Positions 1 to 7,701 of a stretch of DNA of 64,000 nucleotides are shown one piece after another. The DNA lies in NCBI RefSeq assembly GCF_900187425.1, contig NZ_FYDJ01000018.1:40072-104071 (forward strand), written 5' to 3'. Made by a program: the position numbers and the translations under genes. How positions within the stretch are numbered: position 1 is the stretch's first letter; each line of letters starts with the position of its first letter. This DNA comes from Pseudomonas sp. Irchel s3h14. Lineage in GTDB: Bacteria; Pseudomonadota; Gammaproteobacteria; Pseudomonadales; Pseudomonadaceae. The notes below the pieces were generated by a model, which did no database searches, was not told where the DNA came from, and saw only the letters and a list, made by a program, of their open reading frames with translations.

Positions 1-1
1 G

Positions 2-85
2 TCCGGGCAAAAAACGCTGACGGTGAAATGGCCTGCTACCGATCCCAAGGGTTGTGCCCAGTTCGTTCGCGGACTGATGCGATGA
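2..85 (+). mobile_element. IS66 family TnpA (OrfA), C-terminal fragment
   Basis: The frame from base 2 reads SGQKTLTVKWPATDPKGC and ends ...FVRGLMR before a TGA stop. This matches from memory the conserved C-terminus of the small IS66 OrfA/TnpA protein. The rest lies outside the window, so only about 27 codons are visible. The stop overlaps the ATG of the next ORF by the ATGA arrangement usual for IS66 tnpA-tnpB, which supports the assignment. Confidence 0.75.
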
Positions 86-195
86 TTCGCATCGATTCCA
101 TCTGGCTCGCCATCGAGCCCATGGACATGTGCGCCGGCACCGACACGGCGCTGTCGCGAGTCATGGCGGTGTTCGGTGCGGCAAAGCCGCACTGA
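82..195 (+). pseudogene. IS66 family TnpB, truncated and degenerate
   Basis: The ORF starts MIRIDSIWLAIEPMDM and continues AGTDTALSRVMAVFGAAKPH, the conserved N-terminus of IS66 TnpB (about 110-115 aa when intact). A TGA stop follows codon 37, where the family normally has a Cys codon (PHCAYLFANRR). The downstream DNA still encodes a LFANRR-like segment in the same frame before similarity fades near base 230, just before the helicase gene. The element is therefore a dead remnant cut by a deletion or insertion. The stop and the loss of the rest are seen directly; the family assignment is from memory of IS66 sequences. Confidence 0.75.
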
Positions 196-245
196 GTGCT
201 CAATCTGTTCGCAAACCGCCGCGTTAATGTCAACTGTCAACCACG

Positions 246-2618
246 TTAGAGTAGGTCCATGGTGACCATGGAATCAGCCATACGGTAGCCCATCGCTTTG
301 TAACCCGCCTGGCGCTTATCCCACATCCTCAGCAGTGCGACATTCCCCCCGTCAACGAAGTCGATCACTCGCACGTTGGCCTTATCGGCGTGCGATCGAT
401 GCAACCGCCCCGCATATTGCTGAAGGATTCCCTTCCATGAGATGGGCATTGCCAGCACCAGCGTGTCCAACGGCGGGTGATCGAAGCCTTCACCTACTAG
501 TTTTCCTGTTGCCAACAGCACTCGTGGAGCATCAGGGGGAAGGGACTCAAGCTCATGCATACGGGAAATGCGCTGTTTCTTAGGCACTCGCCCATGAAGC
601 GTGAAAAGGTTATGCACGCGCTGTTTCAATTCTAATTCAAGGGCATCTACATGTTCAGTCCGCTCCGTTAGCACTAGAATTTTTCTACCCTCGCTGTACG
701 CCAGCTCAATCTCCGAGACGATTTTGGCTGTCCGCTCAGAGTCGTCGGCTAGATGCCGAAAAACGTCCTGAATCCCAAAGCCGTCGGGGACCACTATTGG
801 TTTGGATAGCAATCGAGGCACGACAGATAGGTCATGAGGCGCACTCGCTGGTCGAGCAGCAGAATGTCGGATCGGTCCACACTGCATGAAAATAATAGGC
901 TGCTGCCCATCTCGGCGCACTGGGGTTGCCGTGAGTCCCAGCACGTACCGCGCGGTCGCGCTCCTCAGTAGTGCCTCGAATGACACTGCTGATAGGTGAT
1001 GACACTCATCAACAATGATCTGGCCGTAGTTTTTTACCTGATCGCTGATCTCGCCTTTTCGCGATAACGACTGCATTACGGCAATGTCGATGATGCCGGT
1101 AAGCTTCGCTTTTCCGCTCCCAAGAGTACCAACGACACCATTCCCGACTCCCAAAAACGCCTGCAAGCGCTCTTGCCACTGCCTTAACAGTTCCGTCCGA
1201 TGCACAAGCACCAACGTGTTAATGCCACGTGCGGCAATCAACGCAGCAGCACTCACCGTTTTACCGAAAGCAGTCGGTGCGCAGAGGATACCGGTGTCAT
1301 GACTTAGCATTGCGCTGACAGCAGCCTCTTGGTCAGAACGCAGGGTCCCGAGAAAACTTACGTCGATGGGGTCGCCCGCGAAGCGTTCGTCTTTAAGAAT
1401 AGGGGTAACCCCGTTTTCCCCTAAAAGCTCCAGCGCAGCATCCAAACAGCCACGTGGTAACGCAATATGTTTGTGGAAGTTCTGGGCACAGCCGATAATT
1501 CTTGGCTTGTTCCACACTGACATGCGCATGGCCTGAGCTTTGTAGAACTCGGGATTTTGAAAGGCAGCGAGCCGGACAAGCTGGTTTGCCAATGACTGTG
1601 GCAATTCCGACTTTTCAAAGTAAATTAAGTTAGCCAGCGTGATGTTGACAGCAGCAGGTAACGGGCATGTCAATTTACGTGATCTCGATTCACGACCTTT
1701 CCAAGGTTCTGCATCACCTTCGTCATCGACATAGGCGACCCCTAGAGGGTCCCGATTACCCATCGCCTGGATAATAACGGGCTGGATATCTTCTGGACTC
1801 ATGCGCTGAATCGATGCCAGGAAAGCCCATTGATCAGGATGAGGCTCAAGCGAGTCGTCTACAAAAACGCTATTGTTTTGGGCCCTGGCCCGCTTTTGTA
1901 AAGGGAGCGCGATGAGATTTCCAAAGCCGCCTTTGGGCATATAGTCCTGGTTTGGAAACAGTCGATCATAGGAGCTGAGCGCCAACTGCCGGGTGCGCTC
2001 ACAGGCATGACTGATGATTGCGGCACCGAGGCGGCGCGCATCGCAGGCAGGAACATTACGCTCAAAGAAAATCCAGCCATGAGCCCCTTGGCCTGAGCGC
2101 GATATTTCCAGCGCCACCGGGACGTTCAGCTCATGGCATGACTGCACAAAAGCTTTGGAATCATCACGCCATTCGGCCTCATCGAAGTCGACCGCCAAAA
2201 AATAACAAGTGTCATCAGAGAGTAGGGGGTAGATACCAACGACCACTTCGCCCGCCAGATGGCGATAGACCACCTCATCAGTCAGCGGAAGCAGCTGACG
2301 GTTACCGCAGTCGCCACATTTAATTCGGGGCTTCTCACAAACGCCAGGCCTCCATTCGTTTGCGCAAGCGGGTGCGTATCCTGATTTGCCTGCCTTGCTT
2401 TCCCAGCGGCTGGGATAAACGTCCGTCCTACCACGAAACAAGCTTCGGAATAGGGCAAGCTTTCCATCAGTATCGAGTTGCTGTGATTGTTCTGCTTGGA
2501 CAATCGCTATCTTGACTGGCTCAGCAGGCGGGCGCCATTCGATGCCATGAGCATCCAGCAAGGCAACCAATCTTGCATTCTCAGCCCTTAGCTTCGCCAC
2601 CAGACTAGTGTCTATCAC
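246..2618 (-). CDS. TOTE-type primase-helicase (AEP primase domain plus SF2 helicase)
   Basis: This 790-aa protein starts at GTG. Residues about 10-30 form a short coiled coil. Four cysteines (C85, C94, C101, C104) form a likely zinc ribbon in front of an archaeo-eukaryotic-primase-like domain with VDFD (D144/D146) and SGQGAHGW (175-182). From about residue 425 there is a superfamily 2 helicase: APTAFGKT Walker A (447-454), DECH box (537-540), GLTATP motif III and QQYAGRLHR motif VI. This order is that of proteins annotated as TOTE conflict-system primases, thought to act in conflicts with viruses or plasmids; the function is predicted, not shown. Its place in a tRNA-linked island, next to recombinases and an IS remnant, fits horizontal acquisition. 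No separate nuclease gene is seen beside it, and the gene appears intact. Confidence 0.85.
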   Translation of the reverse strand: MIDTSLVAKLRAENARLVALLDAHGIEWRPPAEPVKIAIVQAEQSQQLDTDGKLALFRSLFRGRTDVYPSRWESKAGKSGYAPACANEWRPGVCEKPRIKCGDCGNRQLLPLTDEVVYRHLAGEVVVGIYPLLSDDTCYFLAVDFDEAEWRDDSKAFVQSCHELNVPVALEISRSGQGAHGWIFFERNVPACDARRLGAAIISHACERTRQLALSSYDRLFPNQDYMPKGGFGNLIALPLQKRARAQNNSVFVDDSLEPHPDQWAFLASIQRMSPEDIQPVIIQAMGNRDPLGVAYVDDEGDAEPWKGRESRSRKLTCPLPAAVNITLANLIYFEKSELPQSLANQLVRLAAFQNPEFYKAQAMRMSVWNKPRIIGCAQNFHKHIALPRGCLDAALELLGENGVTPILKDERFAGDPIDVSFLGTLRSDQEAAVSAMLSHDTGILCAPTAFGKTVSAAALIAARGINTLVLVHRTELLRQWQERLQAFLGVGNGVVGTLGSGKAKLTGIIDIAVMQSLSRKGEISDQVKNYGQIIVDECHHLSAVSFEALLRSATARYVLGLTATPVRRDGQQPIIFMQCGPIRHSAARPASAPHDLSVVPRLLSKPIVVPDGFGIQDVFRHLADDSERTAKIVSEIELAYSEGRKILVLTERTEHVDALELELKQRVHNLFTLHGRVPKKQRISRMHELESLPPDAPRVLLATGKLVGEGFDHPPLDTLVLAMPISWKGILQQYAGRLHRSHADKANVRVIDFVDGGNVALLRMWDKRQAGYKAMGYRMADSMVTMDLL

Positions 2619-2815
2619 CGCCTTCAGCCTCTACGTCTCAGGTGAAGCCTGTAGCCTCGAGCTACAACCCTCAGTCCATCAGTAAAACATAGAGGTTATC
2701 AAACAACAGAGGTTAGGTTCAGGGGCTCAAGAGGCCCGCCCTAATCCCAATCAAATCGTTGGCTGGCTCAATCTGCCGGTGAGGGATACAGAGCGCGCAG
2801 TTTGCTGGCATTCGG
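2619..2815. other. Intergenic stretch in the island, no gene seen
   Basis: About 200 bases between the helicase start and the end of the small ORF. They contain a short direct repeat (AGAGGTTA twice near 2690-2715) and probably the promoter of the minus-strand helicase gene. Overlapping frames here lack a convincing start or coding character. Confidence 0.4.
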
Positions 2816-3091
2816 CTAACGTTGAAAATTCCAGGATTTTCCTAGGCGCAGAGTGATCAGGCTTGTGGTCAGCAGGTAGTAGTAGCGCGTCGATTTCGAG
2901 TTTGAGTTCATGTGGTGGTTCAAAAACCAAACGAGATGCTTTCTTTGCCATGTCCATGGATTATCTCGGTTCCAGCGTTCAGAAATCGCTGCTTGAATAG
3001 TCTTGGCCTGGCGGATGTGACGTTCGCGTGTGGCATGTGCTCCAGTCAGTGCCCCAGCCAAGAAGATCTCCATATCGAATGGTTTATTCAT
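2816..3091 (-). CDS. Small conserved-type hypothetical protein coupled to the recombinase gene
   Basis: This 91-aa basic protein begins MNKPFDMEIFLAGALTGAHA and contains NPWTWQRKHLVWFLNHH and a Tyr-rich segment (TRYYYLLT). Its ATG overlaps the TGA stop of the upstream recombinase by four bases, so the two are probably translated from one mRNA by coupling. I do not assign a domain. Similar small proteins next to integrase-domain genes are known to me from Pseudomonas mobile elements, which suggests an accessory role in recombination, but that is inference. Confidence 0.6.
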   Translation of the reverse strand: MNKPFDMEIFLAGALTGAHATRERHIRQAKTIQAAISERWNRDNPWTWQRKHLVWFLNHHMNSNSKSTRYYYLLTTSLITLRLGKSWNFQR

Positions 3092-4068
3092 ACCCGACCA
3101 CCGATGTACGCCGATACCACGTCGATTCGACCGTGTCCCAGCTCATAGCTGATTTGTAAGCGTGCCTCTTGATCAAGGCGTGGATCGAGGCGCCTGCACG
3201 TGCCACCGTTGATGGGCGCTAGGTGATGGGTGATCTGCTCATAGCGTTCGCACGCATAAGCCGCGCGCAGTTCGTGGAAGCCTTTGAGGTTGTGCGTATG
3301 GAGGATATCTCGGGCGGGGCGGACGATTTCCCGTTGGAAATCGAGGTAGCTCTCGTTCGGTGCCAGCAGGTTGCGGCTACCGAAAGGCGAGACTTGAAGG
3401 GCGAATGCCAGTGTGTCGCGGATGTGCTCATCTACCGTGATCCACAGAGGGGCCGAGGCTCCCGAGCGGCCACCTTTGGTGCCATCCTGGATGTTGATCC
3501 TGCCGAGTTGCTCGGCTTCGCGTTGCAGTCGAGGAAGGTCGGCCAAAATCGCCTCGCGTAAACGCATGCCAGTGGCACGTGCCAATTGTGCGATGGCGGC
3601 GGCGCGCGGGTACTGATGTTCGCAAAGCACGTCGACGATCCGCTTCACTTGTTCGCGGTCTTGGCCTTGCGGTACCGAGCGACGAACACTGGTGCGCCGC
3701 ATTCCCAAGGCCTTGCTCGGACTCACGACCTTCACATACTGATTACCGCGAAGCGCAGCCATGGTCCGATTCACACTGGACAACCGGTTTTGCGCAGTGG
3801 CGAGGGCCAGCTCACCTCGTTCAACTTGTTGGCGCAGATGTCCGGCGTAGTCCAGCAAGGTCTGCCGATCAATCTGTCGCGCATCGTTAAACCCCGACCC
3901 ATCCTTCGAGCGGCACCAACGTACAAATGCCTGCCAGCGATCACTGTGCGCTTTGACCGTGCCGTAATGTCCGCCGTCAAACAGATCGCGCAATGCCTGC
4001 GGCCCGGCATAACTCAGTTGCCGACCATAGCCAAAATTGCGCCCATCTCGCCTGCCCACCAGTGCCAT
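3088..4068 (-). CDS. Tyrosine recombinase-like (integrase domain) protein
   Basis: A 326-aa protein. The ATG at 4068 is preferred over an in-frame TTG two codons upstream because GAGGAG lies seven bases before it. Residues about 40-110 look like a SAM-like core-binding domain. The catalytic half shows R169 (TGMRLREA), H265-x-x-R268 (HELR), H312 (LGHGR) and Y321 (SAYIGG), the R-H-R-H-Y set of tyrosine recombinases with the nucleophile six residues from the end. It resembles the integrase-domain proteins found within ICEs and plasmids rather than the tRNA-targeting P4 type encoded nearby. Possible roles are dimer resolution or excision of the element; which one cannot be told from sequence. Confidence 0.8.
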   Translation of the reverse strand: MALVGRRDGRNFGYGRQLSYAGPQALRDLFDGGHYGTVKAHSDRWQAFVRWCRSKDGSGFNDARQIDRQTLLDYAGHLRQQVERGELALATAQNRLSSVNRTMAALRGNQYVKVVSPSKALGMRRTSVRRSVPQGQDREQVKRIVDVLCEHQYPRAAAIAQLARATGMRLREAILADLPRLQREAEQLGRINIQDGTKGGRSGASAPLWITVDEHIRDTLAFALQVSPFGSRNLLAPNESYLDFQREIVRPARDILHTHNLKGFHELRAAYACERYEQITHHLAPINGGTCRRLDPRLDQEARLQISYELGHGRIDVVSAYIGGRV

Positions 4069-4358
4069 GATCAAACTCCTCTCGAAGCCAAAACCTTTGA
4101 AATCTTCCCCACGTCATCCCGCCACGAATGTTGAGTGTTATCAGGGATCAAGGCCCCTGCGACCTGTGAGGGTTGTCCACTCACGCGGGACTAGCGGCTC
4201 TTTACGACCGAGAGCTTGGGCATCTCATGATCTGGCCTCCTGAGCACTTCCAAAGAAGTGGGCGGGTGGAGGCTGCACTGGCTGACGAGACCAGTGCCGC
4301 GAGATCCTGAGTCGGGTGAAGGCAGTGATGCGATGACCGGGACATGCCTGACTGTCAG

Positions 4359-4739
4359 TCAGGTGCAGTCCATTCCTTGGGCTGCGGCACCATCATCTGC
4401 ATCGCTGTTGCTGGTGACTTCGGTGTTTGTCACGCCGATTGTCGCGAGGGGAAGTGCCGCAAAGCCTTGTACGAGTTGGGCTGCAGCAGCGGTAGGAGCG
4501 CCCGTCTCTTTCCGGGAGAAAGAGACGGGCGCAGGTTGGCGCAATGAAATGACCAAGCGGATAGGTTGCTGCAGGGCAGCTATGAAAGGGAATGAGTTGC
4601 CGCAGTAGGCGCTCTGATAGAAGTAGGCATCCATCACATCGCTGTGACCGTGCGAGCCGCCGGACGCTAATCGCACTTGGGGAGAACCACCACGGAGTGG
4701 CGTAGCCTTGAAGGTTCTGGCTACCTGGGTTGCTGTCAA
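4359..4739 (-). CDS. Doubtful ORF in the island
   Basis: A 126-aa reading frame starts MTATQVARTFKATPLRGG and is rich in Ala, Ser, Thr and Gly, with no recognised domain. It overlaps a plus-strand ORF (4258-4608) and contains the perfect hairpin at 4498-4532. It could be a real but uncharacterised island protein or a chance frame over a structured non-coding segment. It is listed because this strand gives the longest frame here and its sequence feels familiar from Pseudomonas integrative elements. Confidence 0.25.
   Translation of the reverse strand: MTATQVARTFKATPLRGGSPQVRLASGGSHGHSDVMDAYFYQSAYCGNSFPFIAALQQPIRLVISLRQPAPVSFSRKETGAPTAAAAQLVQGFAALPLATIGVTNTEVTSNSDADDGAAAQGMDCT
4498..4532. repeat. 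Perfect 15-bp hairpin
   Basis: GCGCCCGTCTCTTTC at 4498-4512 is followed by the five-base loop CGGGA and the exact reverse complement at 4518-4532. There is no T tract on either side, so it is not a standard intrinsic terminator. It could be a protein-binding site, a recombination site or an RNA element of the island. Confidence 0.8.
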
Positions 4740-4976
4740 CGACAGCGCTTTGCCCGATCTTTTCTACGCTCGCCGATAGACAGGGTCAAGGCTCGATTTT
4801 TTGAGAATTCTGCGGCTGCGAATGACATAAGCTGTCTATGGAAATCCTTGGTTTCTAGAAGACGGTTACGCTGATTTTTAGATTTTTCAAGTGAGGTCCT
4901 TCCAAGCAGGGCGGCTTGCAGCCCCGCTTGGAAGGGCCCGCGTGGAAGGCAAAGCTGTGGAGATTTCACTGACGTG

Positions 4977-6296
4977 TTAGTGCTGGAATGCGCCACGCTC
5001 ATCTTCCAAGGTGCTGATGCCGCCACCGACCGCGTTGACCCCGAGAAGCTCCGAAGACTTACGCGACAGAAACTGATTAACCCGCGTATCAAACTGATCC
5101 CGCAGGCTCGCCGTAATCCCAACCCTGAGCGCATCGAGATAATCGGCATACCACTGCATCATGATCCGCCGTTGCGTCAGGTACAGCGCCTGGTTGTACT
5201 CCCCAGCAATGCCACCCTCGACATGCGCCAGTTGACTTTCAACATGATCCTTCAGCCACCCATGTTCGCGCAGCAGCGTGCTCGCGGTGTGGCGAACGCC
5301 ATGGCTCACCATCCGCCCTTTATAGCCAATCTTGGCAAACACCAGATTGATCGTGTTCTCGCTGATGACGGGCCGTTTCTCACCACTACCCGGAAACAGG
5401 TAGCGGCTGCGTCCAGTGCATTGGTGCAGCTTGATCAGCATCGCGATCAGTTGATGGGGCAGGGGACTGACATAGTCCCGGCGCATCTTCATGCGTTCAG
5501 CCGGTATGGTCCACGTCCCCTCTTCAAAATCGATTTCATCCCACGTCGCATACCGAACCATGCCGGGTCGGCTCGCCGTCAGTATTGCCATCCACGAAGC
5601 AATCCTCGACGGCAACCGGCTGGTGGTCTTGCTCAGCGCCTGAAGAAATTCCGGCAGCTCGCTTTCACGCAAATGCGGATAGTGCTCAGGGGAAGGCGGC
5701 GCCAACGCGATGGCATGAAGTTCTGAAGCTGGATTGTGTTCGCACAACCCCCGCGCAATCGCCTGACTGAAAATCTGCTTGAGCCAGGTCCGAGCCTTGT
5801 CTGCCACATTGAACGCCCCGCGCTTTTCGATGCTGGCCTGCAACTTCGCGCAGTCGGCGCGAGTAATGTGCTCCAGCTGCATCTCGCCGAGTGCCGGTAG
5901 CAGATCCTTGTCGAGGTAGTCGCGAATCTTCTTTAGCGTCGCATGGCTGCGGCCGGAGTCGGCCTTGAACTGATACCAGTACTCCGTCGCTCGCCTGAAG
6001 GTGTTGAGCCCAGCCTCCCGTTGCTGCTGCTTGTCATCCCGCCGCTTGGCGCCAGGGTTGATGTCGTCCTTGAGCAGCTTCCGGCATTCAGCAGCCCGTT
6101 CACGAGCTTCCTGCAAGGAGATGCTCGGGTAGACGCCCAATGACATGCGCGCCGGGCGACCATGATACGAATAGCGGAAATGCCAGTACTTGTGGCCGTT
6201 CGGCTGGACTAGAAGGGCAAGACCCGAACTATCACTCAGCGTGTATTGCTTGTCGGCAGGCTTGGACGCTTTGACTTGCAAGGCGGTGAGGGGCAT
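4977..6296 (-). CDS. P4-type site-specific integrase of the island
   Basis: The start is ATG at 6296, with GGAGGTG nine bases upstream (439 aa). A longer frame runs on through the tRNA and is not coding. The N-terminus (MPLTALQVKASKPADK...) is the DUF4102 arm-binding domain of P4-like integrases. The catalytic residues are R243 (TASRPG), H332-x-x-R335 (HGVRH), H358 (LAHVEG) and Y367 (GEYNQALYL). The gene reads away from tRNA-Leu, whose 3' end is about 165 bp from the integrase start, the usual arrangement for islands inserted at tRNA 3' ends. It would catalyse integration and excision. No premature stop is present, so the enzyme may be active. Confidence 0.93.
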   Translation of the reverse strand: MPLTALQVKASKPADKQYTLSDSSGLALLVQPNGHKYWHFRYSYHGRPARMSLGVYPSISLQEARERAAECRKLLKDDINPGAKRRDDKQQQREAGLNTFRRATEYWYQFKADSGRSHATLKKIRDYLDKDLLPALGEMQLEHITRADCAKLQASIEKRGAFNVADKARTWLKQIFSQAIARGLCEHNPASELHAIALAPPSPEHYPHLRESELPEFLQALSKTTSRLPSRIASWMAILTASRPGMVRYATWDEIDFEEGTWTIPAERMKMRRDYVSPLPHQLIAMLIKLHQCTGRSRYLFPGSGEKRPVISENTINLVFAKIGYKGRMVSHGVRHTASTLLREHGWLKDHVESQLAHVEGGIAGEYNQALYLTQRRIMMQWYADYLDALRVGITASLRDQFDTRVNQFLSRKSSELLGVNAVGGGISTLEDERGAFQH

Positions 6297-6390
6297 GGCT
6301 GTACACCTCCGGTTCTCGAACTGGAATCTGTACAGAAAATGTACCAAAAAGAGGCTAGCTTGCAAGGGACGGGGATGGAACCCCAGAGAC

Positions 6391-6414
6391 CAAAAAGCCC
6401 GCAGTTGGCGGGCT
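6391..6414 (-). terminator. Terminator after tRNA-Leu
   Basis: Read on the minus strand, AGCCCGC and GCGGGCT pair around a five-base loop, and a TTTTT tract follows. It lies about 45 bases past the tRNA 3' end and before the integrase gene, so it should insulate the two. Confidence 0.8.
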
Positions 6415-6459
6415 CTAGGGGTGTTGCGTAGACGCTGGTAGTCGTCTATGTACTGCAAA

Positions 6460-6544
6460 TGGTGCCCCGAGGGAGACTCGAACTCCCACTTCTTGCGAAA
6501 ACGGATTTTGAATCCGCCGCGTCTACCAATTCCGCCATCAGGGC
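6460..6544 (-). tRNA. tRNA-Leu (anticodon CAA)
   Basis: The 85-base minus-strand sequence begins GCCCTGATGGCGGAATTGG and ends GGGGCACCA with the CCA encoded. The acceptor stem GCCCTGA pairs with TCGGGGC (one G-U). The anticodon loop is TTCAAAA between GCGGA and TCCGT, giving anticodon CAA. The long variable arm and length are those of tRNA-Leu. The 3' half probably serves as the attachment site of the island. I did not find a second copy of the tRNA 3' end between 1 and 6460, so the far island end should lie left of the window. Confidence 0.95.
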
Positions 6545-6557
6545 TCAATGGCGGCGA

Positions 6558-6586
6558 AGTATAGAGATGAGATTACCGTCGGTCAA
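6558..6586 (-). promoter_or_regulatory. Sigma-70 promoter of tRNA-Leu
   Basis: On the minus strand, TTGACC (6586-6581) is separated by 17 bases from TATACT (6563-6558). The predicted start is a few bases before the tRNA 5' end at 6544. The hexamers and spacing are close to consensus. Confidence 0.75.
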
Positions 6587-6651
6587 TCAGGTACATAGAG
6601 AATTTTCACTATTTCGGCTAGACTTCCGGCCCCTGCTAGACGAACCCCATC

Positions 6652-7701
6652 ATGCGCGTTGCTGACTTTACTTTCGAACTCCCTGATTCGCTGATCGCTC
6701 GCCATCCTTTGGCTGAGCGTCGCAACAGTCGTCTGTTGACCCTTGATGGGGTCAGCGGCGCCCTGGCGCACCGTCAATTCACTGATTTGCTCGAGCATTT
6801 GCGCCCGGGCGATTTGATGGTGTTCAACAATACCCGGGTGATTCCGGCGCGACTGTTTGGTCAGAAGGCTTCCGGCGGCAAGCTGGAAATTCTGGTGGAG
6901 CGGGTGCTCGACAGTCATCGCGTGCTGGCCCATGTACGGTCCAGCAAGTCGCCGAAGCCGGGTTCGAAGATCCTGATCGACGGCGGTGGCGAAGCCGAGA
7001 TGCTGGCGCGTCACGATGCGCTGTTTGAACTGGGGTTCGCCGAAGAGGTGTTGCCGCTGCTCGATCGCGTCGGGCACATGCCGTTGCCTCCTTATATAGA
7101 CCGCCCGGATGAAGGCTCGGACCGTGAGCGTTATCAGACGGTCTACGCCGAGCGTTTGGGCGCGGTGGCGGCGCCGACGGCGGGGCTGCATTTCGATCAG
7201 CCGCTGATGGAGGCGATTGCCGCCAAGGGCGTCGAGACTGCGTTCGTGACCTTGCACGTCGGCGCTGGCACGTTCCAGCCGGTGCGCGTCGAGAAGATCG
7301 AAGACCACCACATGCATAGCGAGTGGCTGGAAGTCGGTCAGGACGTGGTCGATGCCGTCGAAGCCTGCCGCGCTCGCGGTGGTCGCGTGGTGGCGGTGGG
7401 GACCACCAGTGTGCGTTCCCTGGAAAGTGCCGCGCGCGATGGCGTGCTCAAGCCGTTCAGTGGCGATACCGACATTTTTATCTACCCGGGCCGGCCGTTT
7501 CATGTGGTCGATGCCCTGGTCACCAACTTCCATTTGCCCGAATCCACGCTGTTGATGCTGGTTTCGGCGTTCGCCGGTTATCCCGAAGCCATGGCCGCTT
7601 ATAAAGCCGCCGTTGAGCATGGTTACCGCTTTTTCAGCTACGGTGATGCGATGTTTATCACCCGTAATCCCGCACCACGTGGCCCTGAGGAAACAGAATG
7701 A
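6652..7701 (+). CDS. queA: S-adenosylmethionine:tRNA ribosyltransferase-isomerase
   Basis: This 349-aa enzyme adds the epoxycyclopentane-diol part of queuosine by transferring ribose from SAM to preQ1 at position 34 of tRNAs with GUN anticodons. The sequence is full length and family-typical: MRVADFTFELPDSLIARHP start, VFNNTRVIPARL, AAPTAGLHF and TSVRSLESA. Its stop overlaps the start of tgt, the enzyme that inserts preQ1, so the two consecutive steps are encoded in one operon. This is the first core gene past the island's tRNA site. Confidence 0.97.
   Translation: MRVADFTFELPDSLIARHPLAERRNSRLLTLDGVSGALAHRQFTDLLEHLRPGDLMVFNNTRVIPARLFGQKASGGKLEILVERVLDSHRVLAHVRSSKSPKPGSKILIDGGGEAEMLARHDALFELGFAEEVLPLLDRVGHMPLPPYIDRPDEGSDRERYQTVYAERLGAVAAPTAGLHFDQPLMEAIAAKGVETAFVTLHVGAGTFQPVRVEKIEDHHMHSEWLEVGQDVVDAVEACRARGGRVVAVGTTSVRSLESAARDGVLKPFSGDTDIFIYPGRPFHVVDALVTNFHLPESTLLMLVSAFAGYPEAMAAYKAAVEHGYRFFSYGDAMFITRNPAPRGPEETE

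Larger units (their letters stand above)
4069..4976. other. 0.9-kb island segment with hairpins and no confident gene
   Basis: Between the two recombinase genes I see no ORF with convincing coding character. The stretch holds an inverted repeat at 4347-4363 (CCTGAC, five-base spacer, GTCAGG), a perfect 15-bp hairpin at 4498-4532, and one overlapping minus-strand ORF (4359-4739) of doubtful status. It probably includes promoters and recombination or RNA-level control sequences of the element. Confidence 0.45.

Noticed and set aside
2751..2957. A 68-aa minus-strand ORF overlapping the small recombinase-coupled gene.
   Set aside because: It overlaps the better supported coupled ORF in another frame and shows no recognisable feature.
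4258..4608. A 116-aa plus-strand ORF in the island.
   Set aside because: It overlaps the minus-strand frame and the perfect hairpin, lacks a recognisable domain, and its start has no clear coding support.
6297..6548. N-terminal extension of the P4 integrase through the tRNA region.
   Set aside because: The extended frame reads through the tRNA-Leu gene and its terminator; a strong ribosome-binding site and the conserved start lie at 6296.
6545..6651. A preQ1 riboswitch before queA.
   Set aside because: The short leader holds the divergent tRNA promoter, and I could not draw a preQ1 aptamer in it.
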